DNA from: JABDQZ01 sp963801985 | Lineage (GTDB): Bacteria; Pseudomonadota; Gammaproteobacteria; Chromatiales; Chromatiaceae | DNA length: 64,000 nt | Reading direction: 5' to 3' | Assembly: GCA_963801985.1 (NCBI GenBank) | Contig: CAWDGV010000011.1 | Coordinates: forward strand, 169,682 to 233,681 | In this document: positions 44,676-53,187 of the stretch, one piece after another | Position numbering within the stretch: the stretch's first letter is position 1 | How the letters are laid out: every line of letters starts with the position of its first letter | The notes under the pieces: model-generated | What the model was told of the DNA's origin: nothing | Seen by the model: only the letters and a program-made list of their open reading frames with translations | The model's database searches: none | Made by a program: the position numbers and the translations under genes

Positions 44676-45689
44676 ATGAAAAAAATTCACCCACTGCTCA
44701 TCATTTTTATTTGCCTCATCGTTGTCTTTCCCGCCGAATCAGCGGCAGAGGGAAAAGTACTGGGTGGCAAACAGTCCGCACACCCCGACTGGTTCAAGGA
44801 AAGTTTCCTCGAGATAGCCGCCGATGTTGAAGAAGCCAGTGATGAAGGCAAGCATGTCATGCTGTTCATGCATCTGAATGGCTGCCCCTATTGCTACAAA
44901 ATGATCGAGGAAAATATCAAGAATTCACCCTATACCGAATTCATCAAGAATAACTTTGATGTGATTGCCTTGAATATCCGCGGTGACCGCGAAGTGGCAT
45001 TGAATGACGAGGTGACTCTGACTGAAAAAGAACTCGCCACCCGTTTCAAGGTGATGTACACGCCTACCATCATTTTTCTGAATGCAGACAACAAGGTTGT
45101 CGCCCGTATCAATGGCTATCGCTCAGTACCCGATTTCAAACTGGTTTTAAATTACGTCCAGCAAAAGGCTTATGACACGACCAGCCTCGCAAAATACCTG
45201 AACAGCAACAAGAACCAGCAATACCAGTTCAGGGATCACCCACAAATCACCCAGGCAACCAACCTGCAAGCGCTGGCCAATAAACCGCTGGCCGTATTAT
45301 TCGAGGACAAGGGCTGTGTTGACTGTAATGCTTTACATGACAAGCATCTTGCCAGTCCCGAAGTCAGGGAAGTATTGAAAAACTTTACACTGGTCAGGCT
45401 TGATGCCCTTTCGGAAGAGACCATTACAGATCCTTCAGGCAAACAAACCACACCGAAAGCCTACGCTGAAGAGCTGGGCCTGACCTACCGCCCCGCGATC
45501 GTACTGTTCGATAAAAACCGGGAAATCATGCGCATTCAGAGTATGCTTTACAGTTATCACTTTACCGAGATCCTGCGCTATGTCGGTGAACGTCATTATG
45601 AAAAGTATCCTGACAGCTTTTATGACTACCTGGATGTCAAGACCCAGGCTTTACTGGAGCAAGGCCAGGATGTGCATTTTTCCGAGTAA
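44676..45689 (+). CDS. Periplasmic protein with two thioredoxin-fold domains (SoxW-like)
   Basis: 337 residues: signal peptide (LLIIFICLIVVFPAESAAE) and two thioredoxin domains. The first (about 35-160) has active site NGCPYCYKM and cis-Pro VMYTPTIIFL; the second (about 195-310) has DKGCVDCNALHD and TYRPAIVLFD. The first resembles thioredoxins of the SoxW/DsbD-accessory kind. It may reduce disulfides in a periplasmic metal-binding protein; this is inference from its place at the head of a zinc-associated gene run. It starts 23 bp after a Zur-like palindrome and is 39 bp from the Kef-type gene. Confidence 0.85.
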   Translation: MKKIHPLLIIFICLIVVFPAESAAEGKVLGGKQSAHPDWFKESFLEIAADVEEASDEGKHVMLFMHLNGCPYCYKMIEENIKNSPYTEFIKNNFDVIALNIRGDREVALNDEVTLTEKELATRFKVMYTPTIIFLNADNKVVARINGYRSVPDFKLVLNYVQQKAYDTTSLAKYLNSNKNQQYQFRDHPQITQATNLQALANKPLAVLFEDKGCVDCNALHDKHLASPEVREVLKNFTLVRLDALSEETITDPSGKQTTPKAYAEELGLTYRPAIVLFDKNREIMRIQSMLYSYHFTEILRYVGERHYEKYPDSFYDYLDVKTQALLEQGQDVHFSE

Positions 45690-45728
45690 TACTTTTTCGC
45701 CGGTTATCAACTGGCAACAGGTTTAAGC

Positions 45729-47333
45729 ATGGAATCCATCCTTCTGGCGATTGACCCGCGCGATCCATTATGGATCGCCATTGCATTTGCCTGCGGCTAT
45801 CTGGTGACACTGATTGGCCTGCCTCCGCTGGTCGGTTTCCTGATCGCCGGTTTTCTGCTGAATTTTGCCGGTGCAGAGAGCGGTGTCTTCCTGAATGTAA
45901 CGGCGGACCTGGGCGTCACCTTGCTGCTGTTTACCATAGGCCTCAAGCTCAACGTCAGGTCACTGGCTCTTCCCCAGGTCTGGGGAGTAGCTACGCTACA
46001 CATGTCACTGGTCACGTTGATGATGACAGCGGCGGTGCTCGTACTGGCAGGTTTAGGCTTGCCACTTGTCAGTAATATTGACAGCAAGACCGCTTTGATT
46101 ATCGGTTTTGCCCTGTCCTTTTCAAGTACAGTCTTTGCGGTAAAAAGCCTGGATCAAACAGGTGCCCTCACATCCTGTTATGGTAACACCGCCATCGGCG
46201 TGCTTATCATGCAGGACATTGCCGCCGTTGCCTTTCTTGCCGCATCCGCGGGTAAATTGCCATCCTTCTGGGCCCTGGGGCTGTTGGCACTGATCCCGCT
46301 CAGACACCTGATTTACCGTGTTCTTGAACGCACCGGTCATGGTGAGTTACTGGTACTATTTGGCATAGTTGTAGCTCTCGGTGGTGCCGACCTGTTCGAA
46401 CTGGTCAACCTGAAGGGTGACCTTGGAGCCCTGATACTGGGCATGCTGCTCGCCGGCCACCCTAAAGCAAGCGAGCTGGCCAAGGCCCTGCTGAGTTTCA
46501 AGGAACTCTTCCTGGTTGGTTTCTTTTTAAGTGTTGGCATGACTGCACCACCGGGCTGGAACGAACTGCTGATCGCGTTGATCTTTATTGCAATCTTACC
46601 CATTAAGACCGCTCTTTATTTTGGCCTGTTTGCTGCTTTCAAGCTGCGTGCAAGCACCTCCTGGCGCTCTTCCCTGACATTGGCCAACTACAGCGAATTC
46701 GGCCTGATTGTCGGTACCGTGGCTGTTGCTTCCGGCTGGTTGCCCAAGGACTGGATGGCCGTTTTTGCCATTCTGCTGTCGCTCTCTTTTATCGGCGCAT
46801 CTCCCATCGTTGCCAACGGTGAGAGGTTGTATAACAAGTGGCGCCCCCGCTTTAAACGCATGGAACGCAAGACCCGGCTGCCGGCTGAAGAGGATCTCGA
46901 TATCGGTGAAGTGGATGTCCTTGTCTTCGGCATGGGCCGGGTTGGCAGCGCGGTCTATGATTCAGTTGTCAAAGACCACCCTGGCCTTGTATTAGGCGCA
47001 GAAGGCGACACACAAAAAGTTGAACATCATCAGCAAATGGGGCGCAATGTGGTCAGGGGGGATGCCACCAACCCGGATTTCTGGACACGGGCCCCCGGCC
47101 TGGTCGAACAATTGCAATGGGTCATCCTGACATTACCCAATCATCCGGCGAACATGGCAGTGGTTGAACGATTACGTGAAATCGGGTTCAAAGGCCATAT
47201 CGCCTCAACCAGCAAGTTTCCGGAAGAACAGGCAGAGCTGGAAAAACTGGGCGTTGAATTCGCTTTTAATATCTATGCTGAAGCGGGCAAAGGTTTTGCG
47301 GATGACCTGAGAGAACGCTTTAACCTGACATAA
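45729..47333 (+). CDS. Kef-type cation:proton antiporter with TrkA-N domain
   Basis: 534 residues. CPA2 membrane domain with about 12 helices (residues 1-365; LPPLVGFLIAGFLLNFAGAE, DLGVTLLLFTIGLKLNVRSL, FALSFSSTVFAVKSL) and a C-terminal Rossmann RCK/TrkA-N domain (DVLVFGMGRVGSAVYD, MGRNVVRGDATNPDFW). Members exchange K+ or Na+ for protons and are often gated by nucleotides or thiols. A role in zinc homeostasis is not known for the family; its position between the thioredoxin and zrg-like genes suggests cotranscription only. No frame problem. Confidence 0.88.
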   Translation: MESILLAIDPRDPLWIAIAFACGYLVTLIGLPPLVGFLIAGFLLNFAGAESGVFLNVTADLGVTLLLFTIGLKLNVRSLALPQVWGVATLHMSLVTLMMTAAVLVLAGLGLPLVSNIDSKTALIIGFALSFSSTVFAVKSLDQTGALTSCYGNTAIGVLIMQDIAAVAFLAASAGKLPSFWALGLLALIPLRHLIYRVLERTGHGELLVLFGIVVALGGADLFELVNLKGDLGALILGMLLAGHPKASELAKALLSFKELFLVGFFLSVGMTAPPGWNELLIALIFIAILPIKTALYFGLFAAFKLRASTSWRSSLTLANYSEFGLIVGTVAVASGWLPKDWMAVFAILLSLSFIGASPIVANGERLYNKWRPRFKRMERKTRLPAEEDLDIGEVDVLVFGMGRVGSAVYDSVVKDHPGLVLGAEGDTQKVEHHQQMGRNVVRGDATNPDFWTRAPGLVEQLQWVILTLPNHPANMAVVERLREIGFKGHIASTSKFPEEQAELEKLGVEFAFNIYAEAGKGFADDLRERFNLT

Positions 47334-47366
47334 AAAATAAGCCTGAAGAGAATAGTTGCCAATACA

Positions 47367-47909
47367 ATGAATAGATTACAATCATATTTCTTCACTGGAT
47401 TAGCAGTATTACTGCTTTTCAATCCTTTATCTGCTGCCAATCATGGACATGAGCATGAACAACATGCGGCACATGTTCATGGTGAAGCCCGCTTACTGGT
47501 TGCGGTTGAGGAAAAAACAGTTGAAATGGAATTTACTTCACCAGCCATGAACCTGCTGGGTTTTGAACATAGGCCCAAGACTGAAGAGCAGCAAAAACAA
47601 TTGCAGAACGTGATTGAAAAACTCAAGCAGGCAGAGCTGTTGTTCAGCCTGCCAGCTGCAGCCAATTGCAGGCTCACCGCTGTCGAGGTTGAATCCCCCT
47701 ATGACCAGCAATCAGGCGATGATGTTGAACATACGGATTTCAGCGCTTTTTATCATTACTCCTGTCCCGGCACCCGCCAGGTAAAAATGCTGATGGTCAA
47801 ACTGTTTGAACAGTTTCCTTTAACAGAAACCGTTGAGGTACAGACTGTTTCCAGCAGGGGGCAGAAAAAAGCGGACCTGCAGGCTGAAGATAATATCGTT
47901 GATCTGTAA
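47367..47909 (+). CDS. Zinc-uptake accessory protein, ZrgA/DUF2796 family
   Basis: 180 residues: signal peptide (LAVLLLFNPLSAANH) and a DUF2796 domain beginning with the His-rich HGHEHEQHAAHVHGEARL, a likely zinc-capturing segment, followed by VEMEFTSPAMNLLGFEH and HYSCPG. In Vibrio cholerae a protein of this type, ZrgA, heads a Zur-regulated zinc-import operon; I recall that gene order from memory. Here it is followed by an ABC ATPase (6 bp), a permease and a DUF3299 gene, the same arrangement. Confidence 0.85.
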   Translation: MNRLQSYFFTGLAVLLLFNPLSAANHGHEHEQHAAHVHGEARLLVAVEEKTVEMEFTSPAMNLLGFEHRPKTEEQQKQLQNVIEKLKQAELLFSLPAAANCRLTAVEVESPYDQQSGDDVEHTDFSAFYHYSCPGTRQVKMLMVKLFEQFPLTETVEVQTVSSRGQKKADLQAEDNIVDL

Positions 47910-47915
47910 TCGAGA

Positions 47916-48638
47916 ATGGCCGACAACACCGAATCAGCTGCTATCCAGATCAGGGACCTGCGCTTTCGCTGGCGCAGGAACCTGCCGGAAGTTTTGCACA
48001 TACCTGGCTGGCAGGTAAAACGTGGTGAGCGTATTTTTATCCGTGGCGCCAGCGGCAGTGGCAAGAGCACCCTGTTGGCATTACTGGCTGGCGTAGCCCT
48101 GCCTGAACAGGGTGAAATACAGCTGCTGGATCAAACAATCAACCAGTTGTCCGGAACAAAACGTGACCACTTTCGCTCAAACCACATTGGTTTTGTGTTT
48201 CAACTGTTCAACCTGATTCCCTACCTTTCAGTACTGGAAAATGTCATCTTACCCTGCCGGTTTTCCACGCTTCGAAAAAACAAAGTTATGCATTCGGGCG
48301 TATCCCTGGAAAGCGAAGCCCTGCGTTTGCTTGATCACCTGGGCATGGCACAGGATGACCTGGTGCATCGCCCGGTCACCGAACTGAGTGTCGGCCAGCA
48401 ACAGCGCGTTGCCACAGCCCGTGCATTAATTGGCGCACCGGAAATTATCATCGCAGATGAACCCACTTCGGCCCTGGACAGTGACATGCGCCAGGCATTT
48501 ATTAAACTGCTGTTCCAGGAGTGTGATCAAACCGGCTCTACCCTGTTGTTTGTCAGTCATGACCAGCAGCTTGAGTCACTGTTTGAACATCACATCACGC
48601 TGGATGACATCAACCAGGCCAGTGGGAGTGTCAACTGA
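47916..48638 (+). CDS. ABC ATPase of zrg-like system (LolD/MacB type)
   Basis: 240 residues. Walker A RGASGSGKSTLLALLAG near residue 45, Q-loop FVFQLFNLIPYL, signature TELSVGQQQRVATARALI near 150 and Walker B IIIADEPTSALD near 170, with VSHDQQLE. This is the lolD/macB/ftsE subfamily that pairs with FtsX-type permeases rather than classical importers. The stop overlaps the permease ATG, giving strong coupling. In the zrg-like context it would energise zinc release or uptake steps from the envelope. Confidence 0.88.
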   Translation: MADNTESAAIQIRDLRFRWRRNLPEVLHIPGWQVKRGERIFIRGASGSGKSTLLALLAGVALPEQGEIQLLDQTINQLSGTKRDHFRSNHIGFVFQLFNLIPYLSVLENVILPCRFSTLRKNKVMHSGVSLESEALRLLDHLGMAQDDLVHRPVTELSVGQQQRVATARALIGAPEIIIADEPTSALDSDMRQAFIKLLFQECDQTGSTLLFVSHDQQLESLFEHHITLDDINQASGSVN

Positions 48639-49897
48639 TGGCTATCCTGTCACTTGCTTTTAAAAGCCTGCTTAATCGTCGCTTTACCGCCAGCCTCACC
48701 CTGTTGAGCATTGCATTAAGCGTTACCCTGCTGCTGGGTGTCGAACGGCTGCGCGTTGAATCGCGCAACAGTTTTGCCAACACCATCTCCGGAACTGACC
48801 TGGTGGTCGGCGCACGCAGTGGCAGCATTAACCTGCTGCTGTACTCGGTGTTCCGCATTGGTGATGCAACCAACAACATATCCTGGAAAAGCTACCAGCA
48901 GTTTGCCAGTCACAAGCTGGTCAAGTGGACCATTCCAATTTCGCTGGGTGACTCCCACCTGGGCTATCGTGTAATGGGTACTAATGGCGATTACTTCCGC
49001 CATTACCAGTTTGCCAGACATCGTGCACTGGAATTTTCCGAGGGCAAGCCTTTCAACCAGGTTTACCAGGCCGTGCTAGGGCATGAGGTTGCCAAAAAAC
49101 TGGACTACCGTATTGGCCAGAAAATCGTGATTGCCCATGGAGCCGGTAAAACCAGTTTCACCATGCATGAAGACAAGCCTTTCGACGTTGTCGGTATTTT
49201 GAAACCCACAGGTACGCCGGTTGACCGGACTGTACATGTTCCACTGCAAGGTATCGAAGCCATACATAAAGGCTGGATGCAGGGCAGAAAACTGGCAGGC
49301 AAAACGGTCACCGCGGAACAGGCCCTGCAAAAAGACCTTACTCCCAAAGCTATTACCGCTTTCCTGGTTGGCCTGAAAAGCCGCATAGCCACCTTCAGGG
49401 TTCAGCGTGAAATCAATGACTATCGTAGCGAACCCTTGCTGGCGATATTACCGGGCGTTGCCCTGCAACAGCTGTGGGACCTGATGAGCGTGGCAGAAAA
49501 TGCCTTGCTGGTCATCACCGGCATGGTGGTAGCCGTGGGTTTGACCGGCATGCTGACGGTCATGCTGGCCGGCCTGAATGAACGGCGGCGGGAAATGGCC
49601 ATTTTGCGCTCGGTCGGCGCACGGCCTGCCCATATCCTGTTGCTGATTACCGGTGAAAGCCTGCTCTTAAGCCTGCTTGGCATCATTACCGGCCTGGTAC
49701 TGCTGTATACCAGCCTGTTTTTGGCCCAGCCTTTTATTGAAAATGAATACGGACTTTTCCTGTCGATCAGTTTGCCTGCCAGCCGTGAATGGCTGATGAT
49801 AAGTTTAATTGGAATTTCCGGTCTGATAATTGGTCTGATACCGGGTTATCGCGCTTATCGCTATTCGCTGGCGGATGGTTTGAGTATTAAGGTATAG
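48638..49897 (+). CDS. FtsX-type ABC permease of zrg-like system
   Basis: 419 residues: one N-terminal helix (LNRRFTASLTLLSIALSVTL), a large periplasmic MacB-like core (about 45-285; GTDLVVGARSGSINLLLYSV) and three C-terminal helices (VITGMVVAVGLTGMLTVMLA, LLITGESLLLSLLGIITGLV, LIGISGLIIGLIPGYRAYRY), with LNERRREMAILRSVGARPAH between. Type VII ABC systems use mechanotransmission rather than ordinary transport. It is coupled to the ATPase gene and probably acts with the ZrgA-like and DUF3299 proteins. Confidence 0.88.
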   Translation: MAILSLAFKSLLNRRFTASLTLLSIALSVTLLLGVERLRVESRNSFANTISGTDLVVGARSGSINLLLYSVFRIGDATNNISWKSYQQFASHKLVKWTIPISLGDSHLGYRVMGTNGDYFRHYQFARHRALEFSEGKPFNQVYQAVLGHEVAKKLDYRIGQKIVIAHGAGKTSFTMHEDKPFDVVGILKPTGTPVDRTVHVPLQGIEAIHKGWMQGRKLAGKTVTAEQALQKDLTPKAITAFLVGLKSRIATFRVQREINDYRSEPLLAILPGVALQQLWDLMSVAENALLVITGMVVAVGLTGMLTVMLAGLNERRREMAILRSVGARPAHILLLITGESLLLSLLGIITGLVLLYTSLFLAQPFIENEYGLFLSISLPASREWLMISLIGISGLIIGLIPGYRAYRYSLADGLSIKV

Positions 49898-49984
49898 AAA
49901 ACCAACTGGATGCCGATCGCTTCAAGCTGAATAAATACTTGGGCGGAACTGGCAAAATTTCAACATAAAGAGCTGTTTTACATA

Positions 49985-50512
49985 ATGAAAAAATTATCCA
50001 AGATATTTTTTATCCTGCTGATTTCACTGACCTCTATTCATACGTTGGCAGCTGAAAATTTTGAAGAAATTGACTGGGACAACCTGGTTCCCGAAGATTA
50101 TCGTGCAGATGCCATTCTGGACAAGTACGGTGACTTTTCCGAACTGGATGACGAAGACCCACGCATGAAGGAAATCATGCAGGAACTGGAAGCTGCATTT
50201 AATGCAGCGCCTGTTGTGGAGAAACTCGACGGTAAAAAAATCAAGATACCCGGCTTTGTCGTGCCGCTTGAAGGCGATGGTAAAAAAATCAGCGAATTTC
50301 TACTGGTGCCTTACTATGGCGCCTGTATTCATGTACCGCCACCACCGGCCAACCAGACTGTCTATGTCAAGGTCCCCAAAGGGGATGCCAAGATTCGCAA
50401 CGCTTTTGACACGGTATGGGTTTACGGCACGTTGAGCGCCAAGTCGTTTGACAGTGACCTGGCTACAGCCGGCTACCAGCTGGAAGCCGTTAAAGTGACC
50501 CCCCTGGAATGA
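49985..50512 (+). CDS. Secreted DUF3299 protein of zrg-like system
   Basis: 175 residues: signal peptide (FILLISLTSIHTLAA) and a DUF3299 domain with the family block IPGFVVPLEGDGKKISEFLL followed by VPYYGACIHVPPPPANQTVY. The invariant GACIHVPPP Cys and His might bind metal; function is not established. Usually found beside DUF2796/ABC genes, as here. It lies 87 bp after the permease, and its stop overlaps the ATG of the next small gene. Confidence 0.87.
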   Translation: MKKLSKIFFILLISLTSIHTLAAENFEEIDWDNLVPEDYRADAILDKYGDFSELDDEDPRMKEIMQELEAAFNAAPVVEKLDGKKIKIPGFVVPLEGDGKKISEFLLVPYYGACIHVPPPPANQTVYVKVPKGDAKIRNAFDTVWVYGTLSAKSFDSDLATAGYQLEAVKVTPLE

Positions 50513-50793
50513 AACCACGCAGCCTGCTTTTTTTCCTTGTCTTGAGCTGCCTGCAAGCGATGGTACAGGCTGCTCCGACCATTACCTGCCACCTGCATGT
50601 ACCAGGTGATGATATGAGTTCGGAAAGCAAACCCTCAATTATTCCCTCTGTGGGCAATGCTGATGAATGCGAACAGCTTAACCAGCAAAGCTTTGCAGGC
50701 AAAGGCCGCTGTCATTGCAGCTTTGATTCAATCCGCCAACGAGGCTTTTACATGCCCGAGGGTCCTGCAGGCCCTGAACGGGTTTTGCCCTAG
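50509..50793 (+). CDS. Small secreted Cys-rich protein
   Basis: 94 residues: signal peptide (LLFFLVLSCLQAMVQAA) and a mature domain with Cys in TITCHLH, NADECEQLN and GKGRCHCSFD. Four mature Cys and several His suggest metal or disulfide binding. I do not recognise the family; it occupies the last position of the zrg-like run, where Vibrio also has a fifth gene (zrgE), but homology to it is not claimed. The ATG overlaps the DUF3299 stop. Confidence 0.65.
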   Translation: MKPRSLLFFLVLSCLQAMVQAAPTITCHLHVPGDDMSSESKPSIIPSVGNADECEQLNQQSFAGKGRCHCSFDSIRQRGFYMPEGPAGPERVLP

Positions 50794-50813
50794 TCCGCTA
50801 GTCCGACACTGGC

Positions 50814-51650
50814 TTACATCCTGCCAGCTTTATAATCGGCAAAGGCCTGGTCAATTTCTTCGCGGGTATTCATGACAAACGGCCCGCCGCGGGCGACCGG
50901 TTCGTTTAACGGTTTGCCAGCTACCAGCAGGAAACGTCCGCCCTGCTCACCGGCTTTCACGCTGACTCCATCACCCTCGCTTAATACCGCCAGGTCATCA
51001 CGATGCAAAACCTGCTCATTGTCTGCATTGACAACCACGGGTCCCTCGATCACGTAAACAAATGCGTTATGCGTTGCAGGAAGTTTTTCGAAAAAGTCCT
51101 GCCCGGCCGGTAGACTGACATCAAGATACAGTGGTTCAGTCAGCGGCTGCACCACGGGACCCTGGCAGCCAAGAGAAGTCACGCCGCTAATGACCCTGAC
51201 CTCAACACCCTCGTCGCGCAACTCCACCGGAATACCTTCAGCAGAAACTTCCTGGTAGGCCGGTTGATCCATTTTGTGGCCGGCAGGCAGGTTAACCCAT
51301 AACTGAAAGCCTTCCAGTAAACCATCCTGCTGTTCGGGCATTTCAGAATGCACGATACCCTTACCCGCCGTCATCCACTGGATACCGCCAGCTTCGATGA
51401 CACCTTCATGACCGGCATTATCCTGGTGACGCATACGCCCGGCCAACAGGTAAGTAACCGTTTCAAAGCCCCGGTGCGGATGGGGAGGAAAACCGGCAAT
51501 ATAATCCTGTGGATTATCTGAACGGAATGCATCCAGCAACAGAAAGGGATCGAGCATAGTCAATGCAGGCTGGCCTATGACTCTTGTCAGTTCAACACCA
51601 GCCCCGTCAGTAGCGGGCATACCCCTGATAACCTCGGCTATTTTTCTCAT
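50814..51650 (-). CDS. Pirin family protein
   Basis: 278 residues, cytosolic bicupin. The N-terminal cupin has the metal site FPPHPHRGFETVTYLLAG and GKGIVHSEMPE, with His-His-His-Glu ligands visible (HPHRGFE, HSEMPE). The C-terminal half carries AFVYVIEGPVVV and ends with RGGPFVMNTREEIDQAF. Bacterial pirins such as YhhW act as quercetinases or redox regulators, but most have no assigned substrate. Convergent with the zrg-like run; divergent from the CDGSH gene. Confidence 0.93.
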   Translation of the reverse strand: MRKIAEVIRGMPATDGAGVELTRVIGQPALTMLDPFLLLDAFRSDNPQDYIAGFPPHPHRGFETVTYLLAGRMRHQDNAGHEGVIEAGGIQWMTAGKGIVHSEMPEQQDGLLEGFQLWVNLPAGHKMDQPAYQEVSAEGIPVELRDEGVEVRVISGVTSLGCQGPVVQPLTEPLYLDVSLPAGQDFFEKLPATHNAFVYVIEGPVVVNADNEQVLHRDDLAVLSEGDGVSVKAGEQGGRFLLVAGKPLNEPVARGGPFVMNTREEIDQAFADYKAGRM

Positions 51651-51820
51651 GCCAAGACCTTGTTTAAGTTAATATTGCAGAAGCAGTATAGGCAGTCCGG
51701 GGTTAGATAAAACCCCAGATTTATCATTGAGATATTGCAAGAAGCTTATTGCTGCAAGTGTCATACTCACATGCAGTTAAATAATTCCAGATTAAACCTA
51801 AGCAGCTAAAGGAATAAAAA

Positions 51821-52063
51821 ATGACCGATGAAGTCGTAATTGCACAAAAATCGCCCTATGCAACGCAAGTCGAGGAAGGAAAAACCTATTACTGGTGTGC
51901 CTGCGGACGCAGTAAAAGCCAGCCTTTCTGCGATGGTTCGCACAAGGGCACCTCATTCAGCCCGGTAGCCTACAAGGCTGAAAAAACCGGCACTGTCTAT
52001 TTCTGCGGTTGTAAAAAAAGCAACAACCCACCCTTGTGTGACGGCACACATAACAAGCTATAA
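51821..52063 (+). CDS. Free-standing double-CDGSH iron-sulfur protein
   Basis: 80 residues comprising two CDGSH motifs: YWCACGRSKSQPFCDGSH (about residue 24) and YFCGCKKSNNPPLCDGTH (about 60). Each offers three Cys and one His for a 2Fe-2S cluster. It is closely similar in layout to the N-terminal part of the fusion protein at 42983-44515, 7 kb away, and may be an independently expressed counterpart. Role in the cell is unknown; CDGSH clusters are redox-active and transferable. Confidence 0.9.
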   Translation: MTDEVVIAQKSPYATQVEEGKTYYWCACGRSKSQPFCDGSHKGTSFSPVAYKAEKTGTVYFCGCKKSNNPPLCDGTHNKL

Positions 52064-52201
52064 CAAGGTTTGTAACTCGCCGGTTTTTTGTACCGGACTA
52101 CCCTCCAGGGAGGGCAGCCGCCTGGATATCAGCTTTTAACCCCGGCCCATGGGTTCGGATTTATTTGGGTCATTTTTGTCTCAGTTTGATAACCTTAGCT
52201 G

Positions 52202-53185
52202 ATGATCAATCGACGACTTTCTGTTGCCCCCATGCTGGATTGGACTGACCGGCATTGTCGCTATTTTCTGCGTCTGATCAGCAAACAGGTTTTACTTTAC
52301 ACAGAAATGGTTACCACGGGTGCTTTACTGCATGGCGACAGGGAACGATACCTGAAATATGATGCCAGCGAACACCCGGTCGCCATCCAGCTCGGTGGTA
52401 GTGATCCCTCTGAACTGGCTGACTGCAGCAAGCTGGCAGAAAATTGTGGTTACGATGAAGTCAATCTCAATGTTGGCTGCCCCTCTGACCGGGTGCAGTC
52501 CGGCAGGTTTGGCGCCTGCCTGATGGCTGAACCTGAACTGGTTCGGGATTGCCTGGGCAGTATGCAGGAAGCTGTTAATATTCCAGTCACCGTCAAGCAC
52601 CGCATCGGCATTGACCATGATGACAGTTATGAGCAATTAGTCAGCTTTGTGGATATCGTCAAACAGTCCGGCTGTAAAACTTTCATCATTCACGCCCGCA
52701 AAGCCTGGCTGGATGGGTTGAGCCCGAAACAAAACCGTGACATTCCGCCATTGCGTTACGAAGCCGTGCATCAACTGAAAAAACACAACCCTGAACTGGA
52801 AATCATCATTAACGGCGGCATCAACACGCTGGATGAAGCTGAAAACCAGCTCAGGCATGTCGATGGCGTTATGATCGGCCGGGCTATCTACCACAACCCC
52901 TGGCTGCTGGCCGATGCAGACCGGCGTTTTTACCATCAGCCAAATCCGGTTGCAGATCCACATGAAGTGATTGATCGACTACTCCCCTATCTCGAACAGG
53001 AGATCAGGCTGGGCACACCACTGAATCACATGACACGCCATATCCTGGGGCTGTTTCAGGGCAGACCAGGCGCCAGGGCCTGGCGGCGTTATATTTCTGA
53101 AAATGCACATAAAAAGCATGCAGGCAGCGAGATTGTACTTAATGCAGCCAGCAAAGTAGCTGAAATCAGCGGGATAACTGAATAA
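52202..53185 (+). CDS. dusA: tRNA-dihydrouridine synthase A
   Basis: 327 residues. FMN-dependent reductase of tRNA D-loop uridines (U20/U20a in DusA). SVAPMLDWTDRHCRYFLR at the N-terminus, LQLGGSDP-like IQLGGSDPSELA, the catalytic NVGCPSDRVQSGRFGACLM with the DusA-type V-Q-S-G-R and Cys, TVKHRIGID, and INGGINTLDEA for phosphate binding are all present. The product is complete and of usual length. It is followed by the carbamoyltransferase gene after two bases, so these may be cotranscribed by chance of position. Confidence 0.95.
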   Translation: MINRRLSVAPMLDWTDRHCRYFLRLISKQVLLYTEMVTTGALLHGDRERYLKYDASEHPVAIQLGGSDPSELADCSKLAENCGYDEVNLNVGCPSDRVQSGRFGACLMAEPELVRDCLGSMQEAVNIPVTVKHRIGIDHDDSYEQLVSFVDIVKQSGCKTFIIHARKAWLDGLSPKQNRDIPPLRYEAVHQLKKHNPELEIIINGGINTLDEAENQLRHVDGVMIGRAIYHNPWLLADADRRFYHQPNPVADPHEVIDRLLPYLEQEIRLGTPLNHMTRHILGLFQGRPGARAWRRYISENAHKKHAGSEIVLNAASKVAEISGITE

Positions 53186-53187
53186 AC

